Shown here: positions 23,744 to 31,840 of the stretch, piece after piece | Position numbering within the stretch: position 1 is the first letter of the stretch | Layout of the letters: the number at the start of each line of letters is the position of its first letter | Origin: Chloroflexi bacterium RBG_13_53_26 | Lineage (GTDB): Bacteria; Chloroflexota; Dehalococcoidia; UBA2247; RBG-13-53-26 | Direction of reading: 5' to 3' | Assembly (NCBI GenBank): GCA_001795035.1 | Contig: MGMW01000112.1 | Coordinates: forward strand, 1 to 34,406 | DNA length: 34,406 nt | Translations under genes and position numbers: made by a program | The notes under the pieces: model-generated | Databases searched by the model: none | What the model saw: the letters and a program-made list of their open reading frames with translations, nothing else | Told to the model about the DNA's origin: nothing

Positions 23744-23971
23744 CTAGATCGGGTGAATCCCCTGAATCTCTATCTGCTTCTTCTCCAGAATAGCCTTGAC
23801 GCTCGGCTCATCTGGCCGGTCAAAGCGGAGGCAAATGCCACAGTCCGAGCTGAGTTGACGGGGTACGGGTATGAGCTTGATGGCCACGCCCGTTTTCTTG
23901 AACAGCTTCTCAGCCTGCAGGGCATTGCTCGTTGAGTAAAAGAGGACTACGCTATACTCTGCGGTTTCCAT
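23744..23971 (-). CDS. DUF3343 putative Se/S carrier protein
   Basis: A 75-residue protein of the DUF3343 family, frequently linked with selD, yedF and the class V desulfurase in selenium gene sets. The pattern is VVLFYSTSNALQAEKLFKKTGVAIKLIPVPRQLSSDCGICLRF: a small alpha/beta fold with a PxPR motif and two cysteines (Cys44, Cys47) in SSDCGIC. Relatives are thought to carry sulfur or selenium on a cysteine; this is prediction, not proven function. It lies between yedF (15 bases) and selD (38 bases) in the operon. Confidence 0.85.
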   Translation of the reverse strand: METAEYSVVLFYSTSNALQAEKLFKKTGVAIKLIPVPRQLSSDCGICLRFDRPDEPSVKAILEKKQIEIQGIHPI

Positions 23972-23986
23972 TCAACCATTCTATCA

Positions 23987-24568
23987 TCAAAGAGAAATGA
24001 TCTTGTCAGCGTCAAGCAATGCTGCGGTAATATCATACATGTTGGAAACGCGTCCTACCTCCACCGCCTCCTTCAGGTTATAGTACCCCAAGCAGGTACC
24101 ACACGCCAGTATCTCAACCCCCTGCTTCTCCAAAGCCCGAAGGTCACCTATCACCTCGGAGTCCCTGGCCACCAGTTTGACACCGCTGTTCATGAAGATG
24201 ATTCTGCTGGGCCTGGTTTCCGCCTCAGTCAGAGTATGCATGAAGCTGCGCATCAGCGTATTCCCCAGAATATCATCTCCCCGCCCTATGGTGTTGGATG
24301 AGATGAGGAGCACATCCGACTTAGTGGCAGGAGTGACTGAGGACTTCTCCAACCCGCTCACTTTCCTGGTCAGGTGTAGGTAAGTTGCTTCACCCTTCTT
24401 CTCCACAGATACCTGGAATCCCCGGCTGTCTGCCAGACGGGAAACATTCTGTTTAGCCGTCTCGTTATCTACGATCACAAACACTTCATCAGCTTTTTCC
24501 AACGCCTTTTTGGTCAAGACCACAGGTTGAGGACAGGCCAGACCACGCGCATCCACGTTTTCAGACAT
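23987..24568 (-). CDS. yedF: Sulfurtransferase-like selenium metabolism protein YedF
   Basis: A 193-residue fusion protein. The N-terminal TusA/SirA domain has VDARGLACPQPVV with Cys12 in the CPxP motif. The C-terminal DsrE-like domain has VLLISSNTIGRGDDILG, IIFMNSGVKL and a CGTC pair (Cys156, Cys159) in ACGTCLGYYNL. I start it at ATG 24568, immediately after the desulfurase stop, because the TusA domain begins there; an upstream start at 24592 would overlap that gene. YedF-type proteins are encoded with selD in many selenium-using bacteria and probably transfer selenium from the desulfurase to SelD. The role is known by association. Confidence 0.92.
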   Translation of the reverse strand: MSENVDARGLACPQPVVLTKKALEKADEVFVIVDNETAKQNVSRLADSRGFQVSVEKKGEATYLHLTRKVSGLEKSSVTPATKSDVLLISSNTIGRGDDILGNTLMRSFMHTLTEAETRPSRIIFMNSGVKLVARDSEVIGDLRALEKQGVEILACGTCLGYYNLKEAVEVGRVSNMYDITAALLDADKIISL

Positions 24569-24569
24569 T

Positions 24570-25727
24570 CTAAAACCTCGCTTTGGTGGCAATGATTCTT
24601 CGCACTGCCTCCAAGGTTCCCTCTATATCATCGTCTGAAGTGAAGTAGCCGGGACTCAGCCTTATAGTCCCCTGAGGGAACGTTCCTAGCGTCTTGTGTG
24701 CTATGGGCGAGCAGTGCAATCCCGGGCGACACATAATCTGATGGTACTCCTCTAGTTGCATGGCCACTTCTGAAGGAATGAGCCCGGAGATATTGAAAGA
24801 GACGACCGCTACCCGTTTTCTGGGATCACTGTCTCCGTAAATGGTGACACCCGGGATAGCCTTCAATCCATCGATGATTGATCTTGTCAGCACCTGTTCC
24901 CTTTTCTGTATTTCATTTACACCCTGCTCCAGAACGAAGCGCACTCCAGCACCCAGGCCAGCCAGACCCACCGTGTTGGGTGTTCCACTCTCATACTTGT
25001 CAGGCAGAAAATCGGGCTGGTACTCATGTTCGGAGCGGCTACCCGTGCCTCCATATTTGAGAGGTTCGATGCTGGATTCAATACCTTTGCGAATGTACAG
25101 GCCGCCTGTTCCCTGCGGCCCGTAGAGTCCCTTGTGCCCAGAGAAGGCCAGCAGATCGATATGCATCTCCTCTACATCGACGGGATAGCATCCCATGGTC
25201 TGAGCCGCATCAATCATCAGAAGCACTCCGCGACGGCGGGTAATCTGGCCCACTTCGGCTACGGGCAGAAGGGTGCCCACGACATTGGAGGCATGATTGA
25301 GAATGACGAGCCTGGTATGCGGACCAACAGCCTGCTCTACGTCATGGGGATTGAGGAACCCTTCGGAAGAGCATTTGACCACGGTTACTTCGACACCCAG
25401 TTTCTCCATATGACGCAGTGGTCGCATCACCGAGTTGTGCTCCATGCTGCTGGTGATCACATGGTCACCAGGATGCAGGAGTCCTCGTATCACCACATTC
25501 AAGGCTTCGGTGGCATTCGAGGTAAAGACGATACGCATCGGATCACCGATGCCGAAGAGCATGGACAGGGACTCTCTGGTCTCATAGATAATGCGGCCTG
25601 CTTCAATGGAAAGCTGATGTGCGGAGCGGCCGGGGTTGGCCCCCGTATGGCGCATGAAATTATCCATCGCCTGATATACCGCTTCTGGTTTAGGCCAGGA
25701 AGTAGCCGCATTGTCCAGATAAATCAT
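24570..25727 (-). CDS. Cysteine desulfurase/selenocysteine lyase-like class V aminotransferase
   Basis: A 385-residue PLP enzyme of the EF2568-type NifS-like family. It begins MIYLDNAATSWPKPEAVYQAM. The PLP lysine is Lys199 in FSGHKGLYGPQGTGGL, and DAAQTMG holds the cofactor aspartate. The active-site loop CRPGLHCSPIAHKTLGT carries Cys339, expected to form the persulfide or perselenide. NPGRSAHQLS near residue 31 is typical of the subgroup. It stands between tusA-like and yedF genes, so it very likely mobilises selenium (or sulfur) from selenocysteine or cysteine for selenophosphate synthesis. Se versus S preference cannot be read from the sequence. Confidence 0.92.
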   Translation of the reverse strand: MIYLDNAATSWPKPEAVYQAMDNFMRHTGANPGRSAHQLSIEAGRIIYETRESLSMLFGIGDPMRIVFTSNATEALNVVIRGLLHPGDHVITSSMEHNSVMRPLRHMEKLGVEVTVVKCSSEGFLNPHDVEQAVGPHTRLVILNHASNVVGTLLPVAEVGQITRRRGVLLMIDAAQTMGCYPVDVEEMHIDLLAFSGHKGLYGPQGTGGLYIRKGIESSIEPLKYGGTGSRSEHEYQPDFLPDKYESGTPNTVGLAGLGAGVRFVLEQGVNEIQKREQVLTRSIIDGLKAIPGVTIYGDSDPRKRVAVVSFNISGLIPSEVAMQLEEYHQIMCRPGLHCSPIAHKTLGTFPQGTIRLSPGYFTSDDDIEGTLEAVRRIIATKARF

Positions 25728-25767
25728 CTCGCGCCCTATCCTATGCTCTTCGACATGAGATTATAGC

Positions 25768-25986
25768 CTACTTTGACGATGGGCTCAGCAGCAGGCGAAA
25801 TCCGTCTTCGATCCTCTCCACCTTGACGGAATAACCCCTGCTTCTGGCCAGGCGAGAGACATTCTCCCTGGAGACCTCGCTCTCCACAAGGACAGACAAC
25901 GGTGCGCTCGGGTTATTGTCAATCGCTTCTTTGGTCTTGACTACGGGTATAGGGCAGGAGAAACCTCTGGCATCTACCTCCATCAT
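25768..25986 (-). CDS. TusA-like sulfur/selenium carrier
   Basis: A 72-residue TusA/SirA-like protein: MMEVDARGFSCPIPVVKTKEAI with carrier Cys11 in the CPxP motif, and a C-terminal NVSRLARSRGYSVKVERIEDGF strand region. It resembles the N-terminal domain of the neighbouring YedF, including the ENVSRLA block, so the two may be related by duplication. It overlaps the yedE stop (TGATG), implying coupled translation, and probably receives selenium or sulfur entering by YedE. Confidence 0.9.
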   Translation of the reverse strand: MMEVDARGFSCPIPVVKTKEAIDNNPSAPLSVLVESEVSRENVSRLARSRGYSVKVERIEDGFRLLLSPSSK

Positions 25987-27062
25987 CAGGATTGCCTCCT
26001 TTCCTTCATGAGGAAACCAATGACCAGGGCAATGGCCAGTCCGATGCCCACTGCCCAGGCACCAAACGTAGCTACTCCCTTGGTGCTGGCAGCCAGGCCG
26101 AAGTTATGAGCCACAGCCGCGCCAGCTATCATACCGAGGACCGTCATGACGGCATCAGTGTCTCCCTCACCAGAGAGGATCATCTGGCGCAGGGGACAGC
26201 CACCGAGGAGAGTAGCTGCCAGCCCTACCAGTGACATGCTGAAGAAGTTCCACAGGTGATTGTTATGAGCTATTGGCTGATCACTGAAACCCCAGTGACC
26301 CATTTGGCCGAGGATGAGGTTGGTAACCAGTGCCCCGACGAAGAAGGCCGCTATGATGCTAAAAAGGTGAATGTCCTTAATCAGCATCAGATCTCGCCAG
26401 CCCCCCACGAAGCACATCCTGGTCCGCTGAGCTAGAAAGCCGACGCCCAGTCCAATGACCAGAGCTACCCACAGCGCAGCGTGGAGCGCCCCGGGGCCCG
26501 TGGTGCTGGAGAAGATGAAATATGGGGTGAAGATGGCAAACAGGAGAAGGACTATTGTGAATGCAGGGAAAAGCCATCCCGGTAGGGCTGGCAGCTTGGT
26601 GGATCGACCGAGGTTGAAACCTCGCTTGAGGAAGAGGATCCCCAGGAAAGCACCAAAGATCAAGCCAACGAGAGCAGTGATCCCATTAAGATCGCCACCA
26701 GCCAATCGCAGCAAAGCTCTTACAGGGCAGCCTAGGAACACCAGGGCACCGATCATCATCAGGGCACCCAGCAAAAAACGAACTAGAGGCGCAGAGCCAC
26801 CTCTAGTTCGAAATTCCTTGAAGGCAAAAGCAGCGATGAAGCTGCCAAGCACTAGCCCCAGTATTTCAGGGCGGATGTACTGCACCACCTCCGCTCGGTG
26901 CAAGCCGAGCGCTCCGGTGATATCTCTCAGGAAGCAGGCGGCGCAGAAGCCCATGTTGGCTGGATTGCCCCACCTGACTAGTAACGAAGCGAGGACTCCG
27001 AAGACCAGTCCGGAGAAGATCAACAATATACGCGGATTGAGCGATTGAAAGAATCGCCGCAA
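25986..27062 (-). CDS. yedE: YedE-type selenium/sulfur transporter
   Basis: A 358-residue integral membrane protein with about 9-10 hydrophobic segments, of the YedE/YeeE family (two DUF395-like halves). Conserved cysteines lie in MGFCAACFLRD, in VFLGCPVRALLRLAGGDLNG, in RTRMCFVGGWRDL and in LGGCPLRQMILSGEGD; the two halves repeat the same Cys-Pro and Gly-rich motifs. In the related YeeE a cysteine relay conducts thiosulfate through the membrane. The YedE subgroup encoded with yedF, tusA and selD is thought to import a selenium compound. It is the first gene of the minus-strand operon, with a promoter about 160 bases upstream. The substrate is inferred from context. Confidence 0.92.
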   Translation of the reverse strand: MRRFFQSLNPRILLIFSGLVFGVLASLLVRWGNPANMGFCAACFLRDITGALGLHRAEVVQYIRPEILGLVLGSFIAAFAFKEFRTRGGSAPLVRFLLGALMMIGALVFLGCPVRALLRLAGGDLNGITALVGLIFGAFLGILFLKRGFNLGRSTKLPALPGWLFPAFTIVLLLFAIFTPYFIFSSTTGPGALHAALWVALVIGLGVGFLAQRTRMCFVGGWRDLMLIKDIHLFSIIAAFFVGALVTNLILGQMGHWGFSDQPIAHNNHLWNFFSMSLVGLAATLLGGCPLRQMILSGEGDTDAVMTVLGMIAGAAVAHNFGLAASTKGVATFGAWAVGIGLAIALVIGFLMKERRQS

Positions 27063-27218
27063 AACAGTTACCTCCTTTTCTAACTATTCTGGTAGAGACT
27101 TCTCTGACGAAGAGCCACGCCCTTCGGCCCAGATTGGTTCACGTTCGGCGATTCATCGATCTCACCCCCTCTCGGCCAGAATCTACGGGAAGAAATACTA
27201 TTGTTCCCGCTTCCTGAA

Positions 27219-27248
27219 TTTGTACCATCTCGGGAATCAACTTGTCAA
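27219..27248 (-). promoter_or_regulatory. Promoter of the yedE-to-selB operon
   Basis: On the minus strand TTGACA (27248-27243, perfect consensus), an 18-base spacer and TACAAA (27224-27219). It drives transcription toward yedE. It sits back-to-back with the selA promoter. Confidence 0.55.
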
Positions 27249-27269
27249 AACATGCTTTTCCTCGCCAGT

Positions 27270-27298
27270 TTGCCCCTTAATGAGGCCTGTGCTACATT
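27270..27298 (+). promoter_or_regulatory. Promoter of selA
   Basis: TTGCCC (27270-27275), a 17-base spacer and TACATT (27293-27298). Transcription would start near 27305, after the ATG at 27302, which supports the second ATG (27323) as the selA start. Confidence 0.5.
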
Positions 27299-27322
27299 TG
27301 TATGGCCAAGGAGAGGATCAGG

Positions 27323-28714
27323 ATGTCGAACGGTTTTCGCAGTCTCCCCAGCGTGGACAGGTTGTTGGCAGATGAGCGCCTCCAGCCGCTTGAGGCAATA
27401 TATTCTCGCCAATTCATTACCGATGAAGTGCGCCTGATCCTTGAAGAGAGTCGTTCATCGATTGTCAGAGGTCAACCCGCCCCCTCTTTTGATGAATTGT
27501 TGGCATCGGTTTGCGCCCGTGTTGAGTCGCTGGGCCAAATCACACTAAGGCCGGTGATCAACGCCACTGGCGTTGTTCTGCACACCAATCTGGGCCGTGC
27601 GCCCGTCAGCCAGGAAACCGCAACTGCTATGAAGGCGGTCTCACTGGGCTATGTGAATCTGGAATTCGATCTTGAAAGTGGGGCACGCGGGTCTCGCGAA
27701 GTCCACATATCCTCCCTGCTGTGTCGCCTTACGGGGGCCGAAGCAGCCCTGGTGGTGAATAACAACTCCTCTGCAGTTCTCCTCGCCTTGAGTGCCCTGG
27801 CGAAGAAGAAAGAGGTGATTGTGTCCCGAGGGCAAGCAGTAGAGATCGGCGGTGGTTTCCGCATCCCCGATGTGATGCGCCAGAGTGGGGCCAAGCTGGT
27901 GGAAGTGGGTACCACCAATTGTACCTACCCATCGGACTACGAGCAGGCGATTACCGCCAGAACAGCGGCACTGCTCCGTGTGCACTCAAGCAACTTCAAG
28001 ATAATCGGGTTCGCCCAAGAAGTATCTGTAAATGAAATCGCCGAACTGGGGGCAAGGCACAATCTGCCCGTGCTGGATGATTTGGGGAGCGGTTGTCTCC
28101 TGGATACCACCAGATTTGGATTGGGCCCGGAGCCTATGGTTCAGGACAGCATTGCTGCCGGCGTCGCCTTGGCCTTCTTCTCGGGTGATAAGCTCCTGGG
28201 TGGCCCACAAGCCGGCATCATTGTGGGCAAGAAGCACCTCATTGACAAACTCAGGAAACACCCCCTGGCTCGTGCAGCGCGCGTTGACAAAACGAGAATG
28301 GCCGGGCTGGCTGCTACCCTTCTCCATTATCTCAAGGGAGAGGCAGAGCAGAAGATACCAGTGTGGCAGATGATATCGATGCCTCTGGAGGAGATAGAGA
28401 AGCGGGCCAGGGAGTGGTCAGAGCACTTCAAAGGACTGGCCACCGTGACGGAAGGCGAATCTGTAGTGGGAGGGGGTAGCCTGCCGGGAAGCACTCTGCC
28501 TACCAGGCTTCTGGTCATCAAGGGATCAGCCAGGGCAAAAGAGCGGAATACGGTTCAAGCACTGGCGGCCCGGCTAAGGGCTCACCAGCCACCGGTTGTG
28601 GGACGGATAGAAGGTAATTCACTGCTTCTCGACCCCCGCACTGTGTTCCCTGATGAAGACCGTATAGTCCTTGAGGCACTTCGCCACGGCCTGGATTCCC
28701 TGGGAGTGGGCTGA
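27323..28714 (+). CDS. selA: L-seryl-tRNA(Sec) selenium transferase
   Basis: A PLP enzyme converting seryl-tRNA(Sec) to selenocysteyl-tRNA(Sec) with selenophosphate. I start it at ATG 27323, preceded by AAGGAG at 9 bases, giving 463 residues beginning MSNGFRSLPSVDRLLADERL, like the N-terminal tRNA-binding part of known SelA. An in-frame ATG at 27302 is upstream of the ribosome site. Motifs include RPVINATGVVLHTNLGRAPV, AALVVNNNSSAVLL, VSRGQAVEIGGGFRIPDVM, LDDLGSG and the PLP lysine, about Lys290, in FFSGDKLLGGPQAG. It is divergent from the yedE-to-selB operon and completes the selenocysteine gene set. tRNA-Sec (selC) was looked for nearby and not seen. Confidence 0.97.
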   Translation: MSNGFRSLPSVDRLLADERLQPLEAIYSRQFITDEVRLILEESRSSIVRGQPAPSFDELLASVCARVESLGQITLRPVINATGVVLHTNLGRAPVSQETATAMKAVSLGYVNLEFDLESGARGSREVHISSLLCRLTGAEAALVVNNNSSAVLLALSALAKKKEVIVSRGQAVEIGGGFRIPDVMRQSGAKLVEVGTTNCTYPSDYEQAITARTAALLRVHSSNFKIIGFAQEVSVNEIAELGARHNLPVLDDLGSGCLLDTTRFGLGPEPMVQDSIAAGVALAFFSGDKLLGGPQAGIIVGKKHLIDKLRKHPLARAARVDKTRMAGLAATLLHYLKGEAEQKIPVWQMISMPLEEIEKRAREWSEHFKGLATVTEGESVVGGGSLPGSTLPTRLLVIKGSARAKERNTVQALAARLRAHQPPVVGRIEGNSLLLDPRTVFPDEDRIVLEALRHGLDSLGVG

Positions 28715-28809
28715 GGGGTTTGAATGAAGATTGTGGGAAGAGAGGTCTTCTCAAGTTCACTTCGGACCAGGAATCAATAGTGTCTGGACAACAAACAAGC
28801 TGAATCGCC

Positions 28810-29052
28810 CTATGTTACCAGACTCCTGGATTCCTCTGTCTCCCATTCGTTTTGGTGAGGTCGAGGTGCCTTGGGCTGTTTCTCTTTACCTTCATTGACT
28901 GGTTGCAGATGGTTACTGAACTCCCTTTGTTGGCCACACAATCTGCACACGCCCTTGCTGGTTTCCTCCTGTGCAAACTCGATTATCCAATGGTGCCTAC
29001 AGGTTCCTTTTGATTCAGTCTGCAGAGCATTCAATCGCCGTTTCACTGGCAT
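28810..29052 (-). CDS. Small putative zinc-finger protein (CxHHW...CxxCG)
   Basis: An 80-residue basic protein. The start at MPVKRRLNAL (29052) follows GGAG at 8 bases; an upstream in-frame ATG at 29106 lacks a site. The core is CRHHWIIEFAQEETSKGVCRLCGQQREF, with Cys18, His20, His21 and Cys36-x2-Cys39, a likely zinc knuckle. I recall similar small proteins as common in Dehalococcoidia genomes, but none with a known role. The tail is Lys, Glu and Pro-rich and probably disordered. It lies between selA and hsp20, transcribed opposite to both. Confidence 0.6.
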   Translation of the reverse strand: MPVKRRLNALQTESKGTCRHHWIIEFAQEETSKGVCRLCGQQREFSNHLQPVNEGKEKQPKAPRPHQNEWETEESRSLVT

Positions 29053-29251
29053 GGCATCAACTCCGTAATGATATTGAAGACTCGATGAGTTCCCTCTCAG
29101 GAACATTCCCGCTACTGCCGATATAGTCTACGCTGGCATGCTCTCAAGCGTATCACCGCAAGGGCTGATATCCTCTCGTAACTATCACAACAGGCTGTCA
29201 TTCCTCTCCACCAGAACGTGACAAAAGTCGCTTACTGTCCGCCATCAGTTA

Positions 29252-29271
29252 AATACAATTTATGGTGTATT
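29252..29271. promoter_or_regulatory. Inverted repeat at a probable hsp20 promoter
   Basis: AATACA (29252-29257) and TGTATT (29266-29271) form a 6-bp palindrome with an 8-base spacer, 37 bases before the hsp20 start. TACAAT within it (29254-29259) may be the -10, with a weak TTACTG 16 bases upstream. It is not a CIRCE element. It may be an operator. Confidence 0.35.
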
Positions 29272-29307
29272 AAGAACACTGTCTCAAAGAAAGCAGAAGG
29301 AGGTACA

Positions 29308-29724
29308 ATGATGACAGCTATGATAGTAAGACGCCCAAGTATCATCGAGGAGCTAGAGAATCTGACGGACGGGCTGTGGACAAACTGGGAACGTTGGGGT
29401 GGTCATTATATGACCCTGGATGTCCACGAGGCAAATGATGAGTTGGTAGTGAAGGCCGAGCTTCCTGGTGTTGAGAAGGACAGCTTCGATGTGACCATCG
29501 ACGGGGAGTTGCTTCGGATAGAGGCTGAGAAGAAGGGCGCGGATGAGACACAAGAGGGTAGCTACTACCTGCGCGAGAGGCATTATGGTAAGTTCTCACG
29601 AGCTCTATCTCTTCCATTCCCTGTTGACTCTGGCAAGGCATCAGCCACTCTGGAGAATGGAGTCTTGGAGATACGGTTGCCCAAGGCTGAAGAGGCCAAG
29701 AGCAAGCGGATTGAAGTGAAATAG
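29308..29724 (+). CDS. Small heat-shock protein, Hsp20 family
   Basis: A 138-residue alpha-crystallin-domain chaperone that holds unfolding proteins in an ATP-independent way. ATG 29308 is chosen because AAGGAGG is 5 bases upstream. The alpha-crystallin domain spans about residues 38-135: LDVHEANDELVVKAELPGVEKDSFDVTIDG, then the loop LRERHYGKFSRALSLPFPVD and the conserved ATLENGVLEIRLPK. The C-terminus EEAKSKRIEVK has the I-x-V oligomerisation motif (IEV). An intrinsic terminator follows directly, so it is a single-gene unit. Confidence 0.95.
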   Translation: MMTAMIVRRPSIIEELENLTDGLWTNWERWGGHYMTLDVHEANDELVVKAELPGVEKDSFDVTIDGELLRIEAEKKGADETQEGSYYLRERHYGKFSRALSLPFPVDSGKASATLENGVLEIRLPKAEEAKSKRIEVK

Positions 29725-29751
29725 AGCGGACCTCGAATAACGGTTGTAGGG

Positions 29752-29782
29752 GGAGTTGGGGTTTACCCGGCTCCTTCTTTTT
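29752..29782 (+). terminator. Intrinsic terminator of hsp20
   Basis: Stem GGAGTTGGG/CCCGGCTCC (9 bp with two G-T pairs), loop GTTTA, then TTCTTTTT. It starts 28 bases after the hsp20 stop. Confidence 0.75.
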
Positions 29783-29906
29783 GCCCAAGCGGCCCTCGTG
29801 ACCGTCAATTACCTTGGGGGGCAGTCATATTGGAGGTTTGCTGTCCGTTTGGACCTTGTTGCCGTATCTACGGATCCGATGGACTCTGCCGGGCTGCAAG
29901 CTGGGC

Positions 29907-30182
29907 CTAGAAGGTTCGCTTCACACAGATCGTGGATATTTCGCCCAATTCTATGTCCATTAGGTAACCGCGGTGTTCCGTGTCACCAGGTCGCTCTAGG
30001 GTGTTCTGAACGCCTTCAGAAGTCATCACGATGTCTACTTCTTCGTGGGGCTGCAAGTGCATTATCTGCGACAGTAGCTCGCTGATATCAGAGCCCTGCA
30101 ATGGAGTTTCATCTGAAGCTTTCCCTGACAGCGCATCCGCAGGATGGCCCAACACTGATTGCTGATCGATCGCATAACCCAT
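29907..30182 (-). CDS. Hypothetical protein, 91 residues
   Basis: I do not recognise this protein. The start at MGYAIDQQS (30182) follows AAGGAG at 5 bases; an earlier in-frame ATG at 30206 lacks a site. It is acidic and soluble, with a helical middle (GSDISELLSQIMHLQPHEEVDIVMTSEG) and a C-terminal strand segment (GYLMDIELGEISTICVKRTF). It is the last gene of a minus-strand run of small genes. The good ribosome site argues that it is real. Function is unknown. Confidence 0.45.
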   Translation of the reverse strand: MGYAIDQQSVLGHPADALSGKASDETPLQGSDISELLSQIMHLQPHEEVDIVMTSEGVQNTLERPGDTEHRGYLMDIELGEISTICVKRTF

Positions 30183-30280
30183 GCTATCTCCTTTTCCGTC
30201 CGTCATTCATCTGTGATCTGATAATGAACGCTGACTATCAGGGCATAGAGGATTCCTGGTATGCCGTCACTATGTCCGGC

Positions 30281-30487
30281 CTACACTCTCGTGCTGGTAG
30301 CGACAGACGTTTGACCAAGCACTTCGTCAACCTTCGATTCTGCGAGTGCCAACAGCTCTTTCAAATCCCTGTTCTCGTGGTCAAGAGTCCTAATACGTTC
30401 CAGCGCCCTGTCTCTCTCCTGGTGAAGAGCCTTGGCGAGGCCAGCAGCCTCTTCCATCTTCTGCAGTATCGATTGTTGTTGTGCCAT
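30281..30487 (-). CDS. Small coiled-coil protein with ESKVDEVLG motif
   Basis: A 68-residue helical protein beginning MAQQQSILQKMEEAAGLAK, with heptad-like spacing along almost its full length and the block LAESKVDEVLG near the end. It shares the MxQQ start, the general heptad layout and the ESKVDE(I/V)LG block with the 149-residue protein at 1257-1706; the DNA stretch CGTCAACCTTCGATTC occurs in both. It seems a short paralog lacking the C-terminal half. GAGGG precedes the ATG. Function is unknown. Confidence 0.6.
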   Translation of the reverse strand: MAQQQSILQKMEEAAGLAKALHQERDRALERIRTLDHENRDLKELLALAESKVDEVLGQTSVATSTRV

Positions 30488-30726
30488 ATATTCCCTCGTC
30501 GGTCTTGATTGAAGTGTCCGATGCTACCAGGTGTCTCCGAGCCGCTCCTTCAGACGAGCGCAGAACCGCATGACAGTCGTCACTCCTCAACTGGATTCTA
30601 CGCGAACGGCGTCTCAAACAGACCTCAGGGGTATGACAAAAACTCACCAATAGTTCACACTGGACCAGAGGATCCATGACCCTTCACAAGTCAGGTCTTC
30701 GCCTTGACGCTGGCGTATGTCGGCGT

Positions 30727-30918
30727 TCACTTGCTCCTTCTGACTGCAAGAATGGCGATCAGGACTACCAGACCAAGGAGGGCGAGTCCCACCGGCAATA
30801 TCACACGCCACGTCGTTACTCTGACCAACAACGCAAAACTGAAGCCCAATCCCAGCACCAGAATCCACGCCAGAAGTCCCAATAACAGTTCCATGGCTGA
30901 AGTTCTTACGCTGTGCAT
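30727..30918 (-). CDS. Small two-helix membrane protein
   Basis: A 63-residue protein starting MHSVRTSAMELLLGLL, with GGGAGAA before the ATG; an upstream in-frame ATG at 30981 is less likely. Two hydrophobic segments, about residues 9-28 and 36-57, end in a basic RRSK tail, predicting a hairpin in the membrane. No family is recognised. It lies 72 bases past the SRPBCC gene on the same strand. The stretch 30488-30726 holds no gene I can support. Confidence 0.55.
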   Translation of the reverse strand: MHSVRTSAMELLLGLLAWILVLGLGFSFALLVRVTTWRVILPVGLALLGLVVLIAILAVRRSK

Positions 30919-30990
30919 ATCGCTTCTCCCGCTTGATGTTCTGTATGTTCTGTCACATTTGTATGTGCAAAAGAAAGGCATCTTCTGCCG

Positions 30991-31440
30991 TCACGATCCC
31001 TCTTCCAGGTACTTGCGGTTTTTTTCCGCCGCAGCTTCCATCTCATCCTCCATCATCTTCTTGATCCACTTCTTCCCAAGCTGGCCCAGAACCTTTCCCG
31101 CCATTCCCCCAAACTTGATGTCCATTGTATAGGTCACCTTGGTCCCTTCAGATACTGACTCAAAGGTTGTCGTTGATTTCGAGCCTTGCCCCGGACCTGA
31201 CACTACTTCGGAGTCGATGCGATGCGGCAGATGGAGCACCGTTTTATGCGTGGTCTTCAATCGTCGACGTCCCGCATCCCGTTCTTCCTCAACCAGTATC
31301 TCATTCTCACGGCTGCTCACGATCTTGAACGATGCGTCATCGCTTGAATGCATACTGAAGTATAGCTCGGGATTGCCGAAATACTCGACCACCTTCTCTA
31401 TTGGGACTCGGATGACCTTTCGTAGCTGAACCTTGGCCAT
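30991..31440 (-). CDS. SRPBCC (START-like) domain protein
   Basis: A 149-residue protein of the polyketide-cyclase/START-like SRPBCC superfamily: the N-terminal strand MAKVQLRKVIRVPIEKVVEYFGNPELYF, then curved-sheet strands (SFKIVSSRENEILVEEERDAGRR, TFESVSEGTKVTYTMDIKFGG) and a long C-terminal helix with LGKKWIKKMMEDEMEAAAEKNRKYLEEG. Such folds bind hydrophobic ligands or lipids, or act as co-chaperones. GAGGTG precedes the ATG. The ligand is unknown. It is the best-defined member of the small-gene run on this strand. Confidence 0.8.
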   Translation of the reverse strand: MAKVQLRKVIRVPIEKVVEYFGNPELYFSMHSSDDASFKIVSSRENEILVEEERDAGRRRLKTTHKTVLHLPHRIDSEVVSGPGQGSKSTTTFESVSEGTKVTYTMDIKFGGMAGKVLGQLGKKWIKKMMEDEMEAAAEKNRKYLEEGS

Positions 31441-31840
31441 GCTTTCACCTCACGATAGACCGCGCAGTATAAAAACTGTTGAAGGTTGTGAACTCCGACT
31501 GTTGTTTTCGCCGAAGAGGTTGCCCCTTCCATCGACTGCGCGAAGCCGGAGGAAGATTATACCATCGTAAGCCTCATCCTCCAACTCTCACGCCCGGCAT
31601 TCAGAATACGCCACTGCAACTCGGATCGGACCGTCCATGGAGGGAATATGTCTGTAACCCTCCAGGCTAGAGGACACTCTTTCGAAGACAGCATGAATCC
31701 TACAAGTCGCCACCGGGGTCCATTCAATGCTGACAGGTGAGGGTGCTATGAGGAACACAAGAGACTCACAGGTCCACGGCCAATCCGAATCTATGGAAAC
31801 AGGAGCACCACAATGCGAGTACAACAGGTGGGGCATCGAA
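31441..31840. other. Gene-free stretch
   Basis: About 400 bases between the SRPBCC gene and the next membrane-protein gene. A 114-codon minus-strand frame (31588-31932) overlaps the neighbouring gene and has no recognisable features, so I do not call it. No terminator or RNA gene is visible. Confidence 0.3.
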
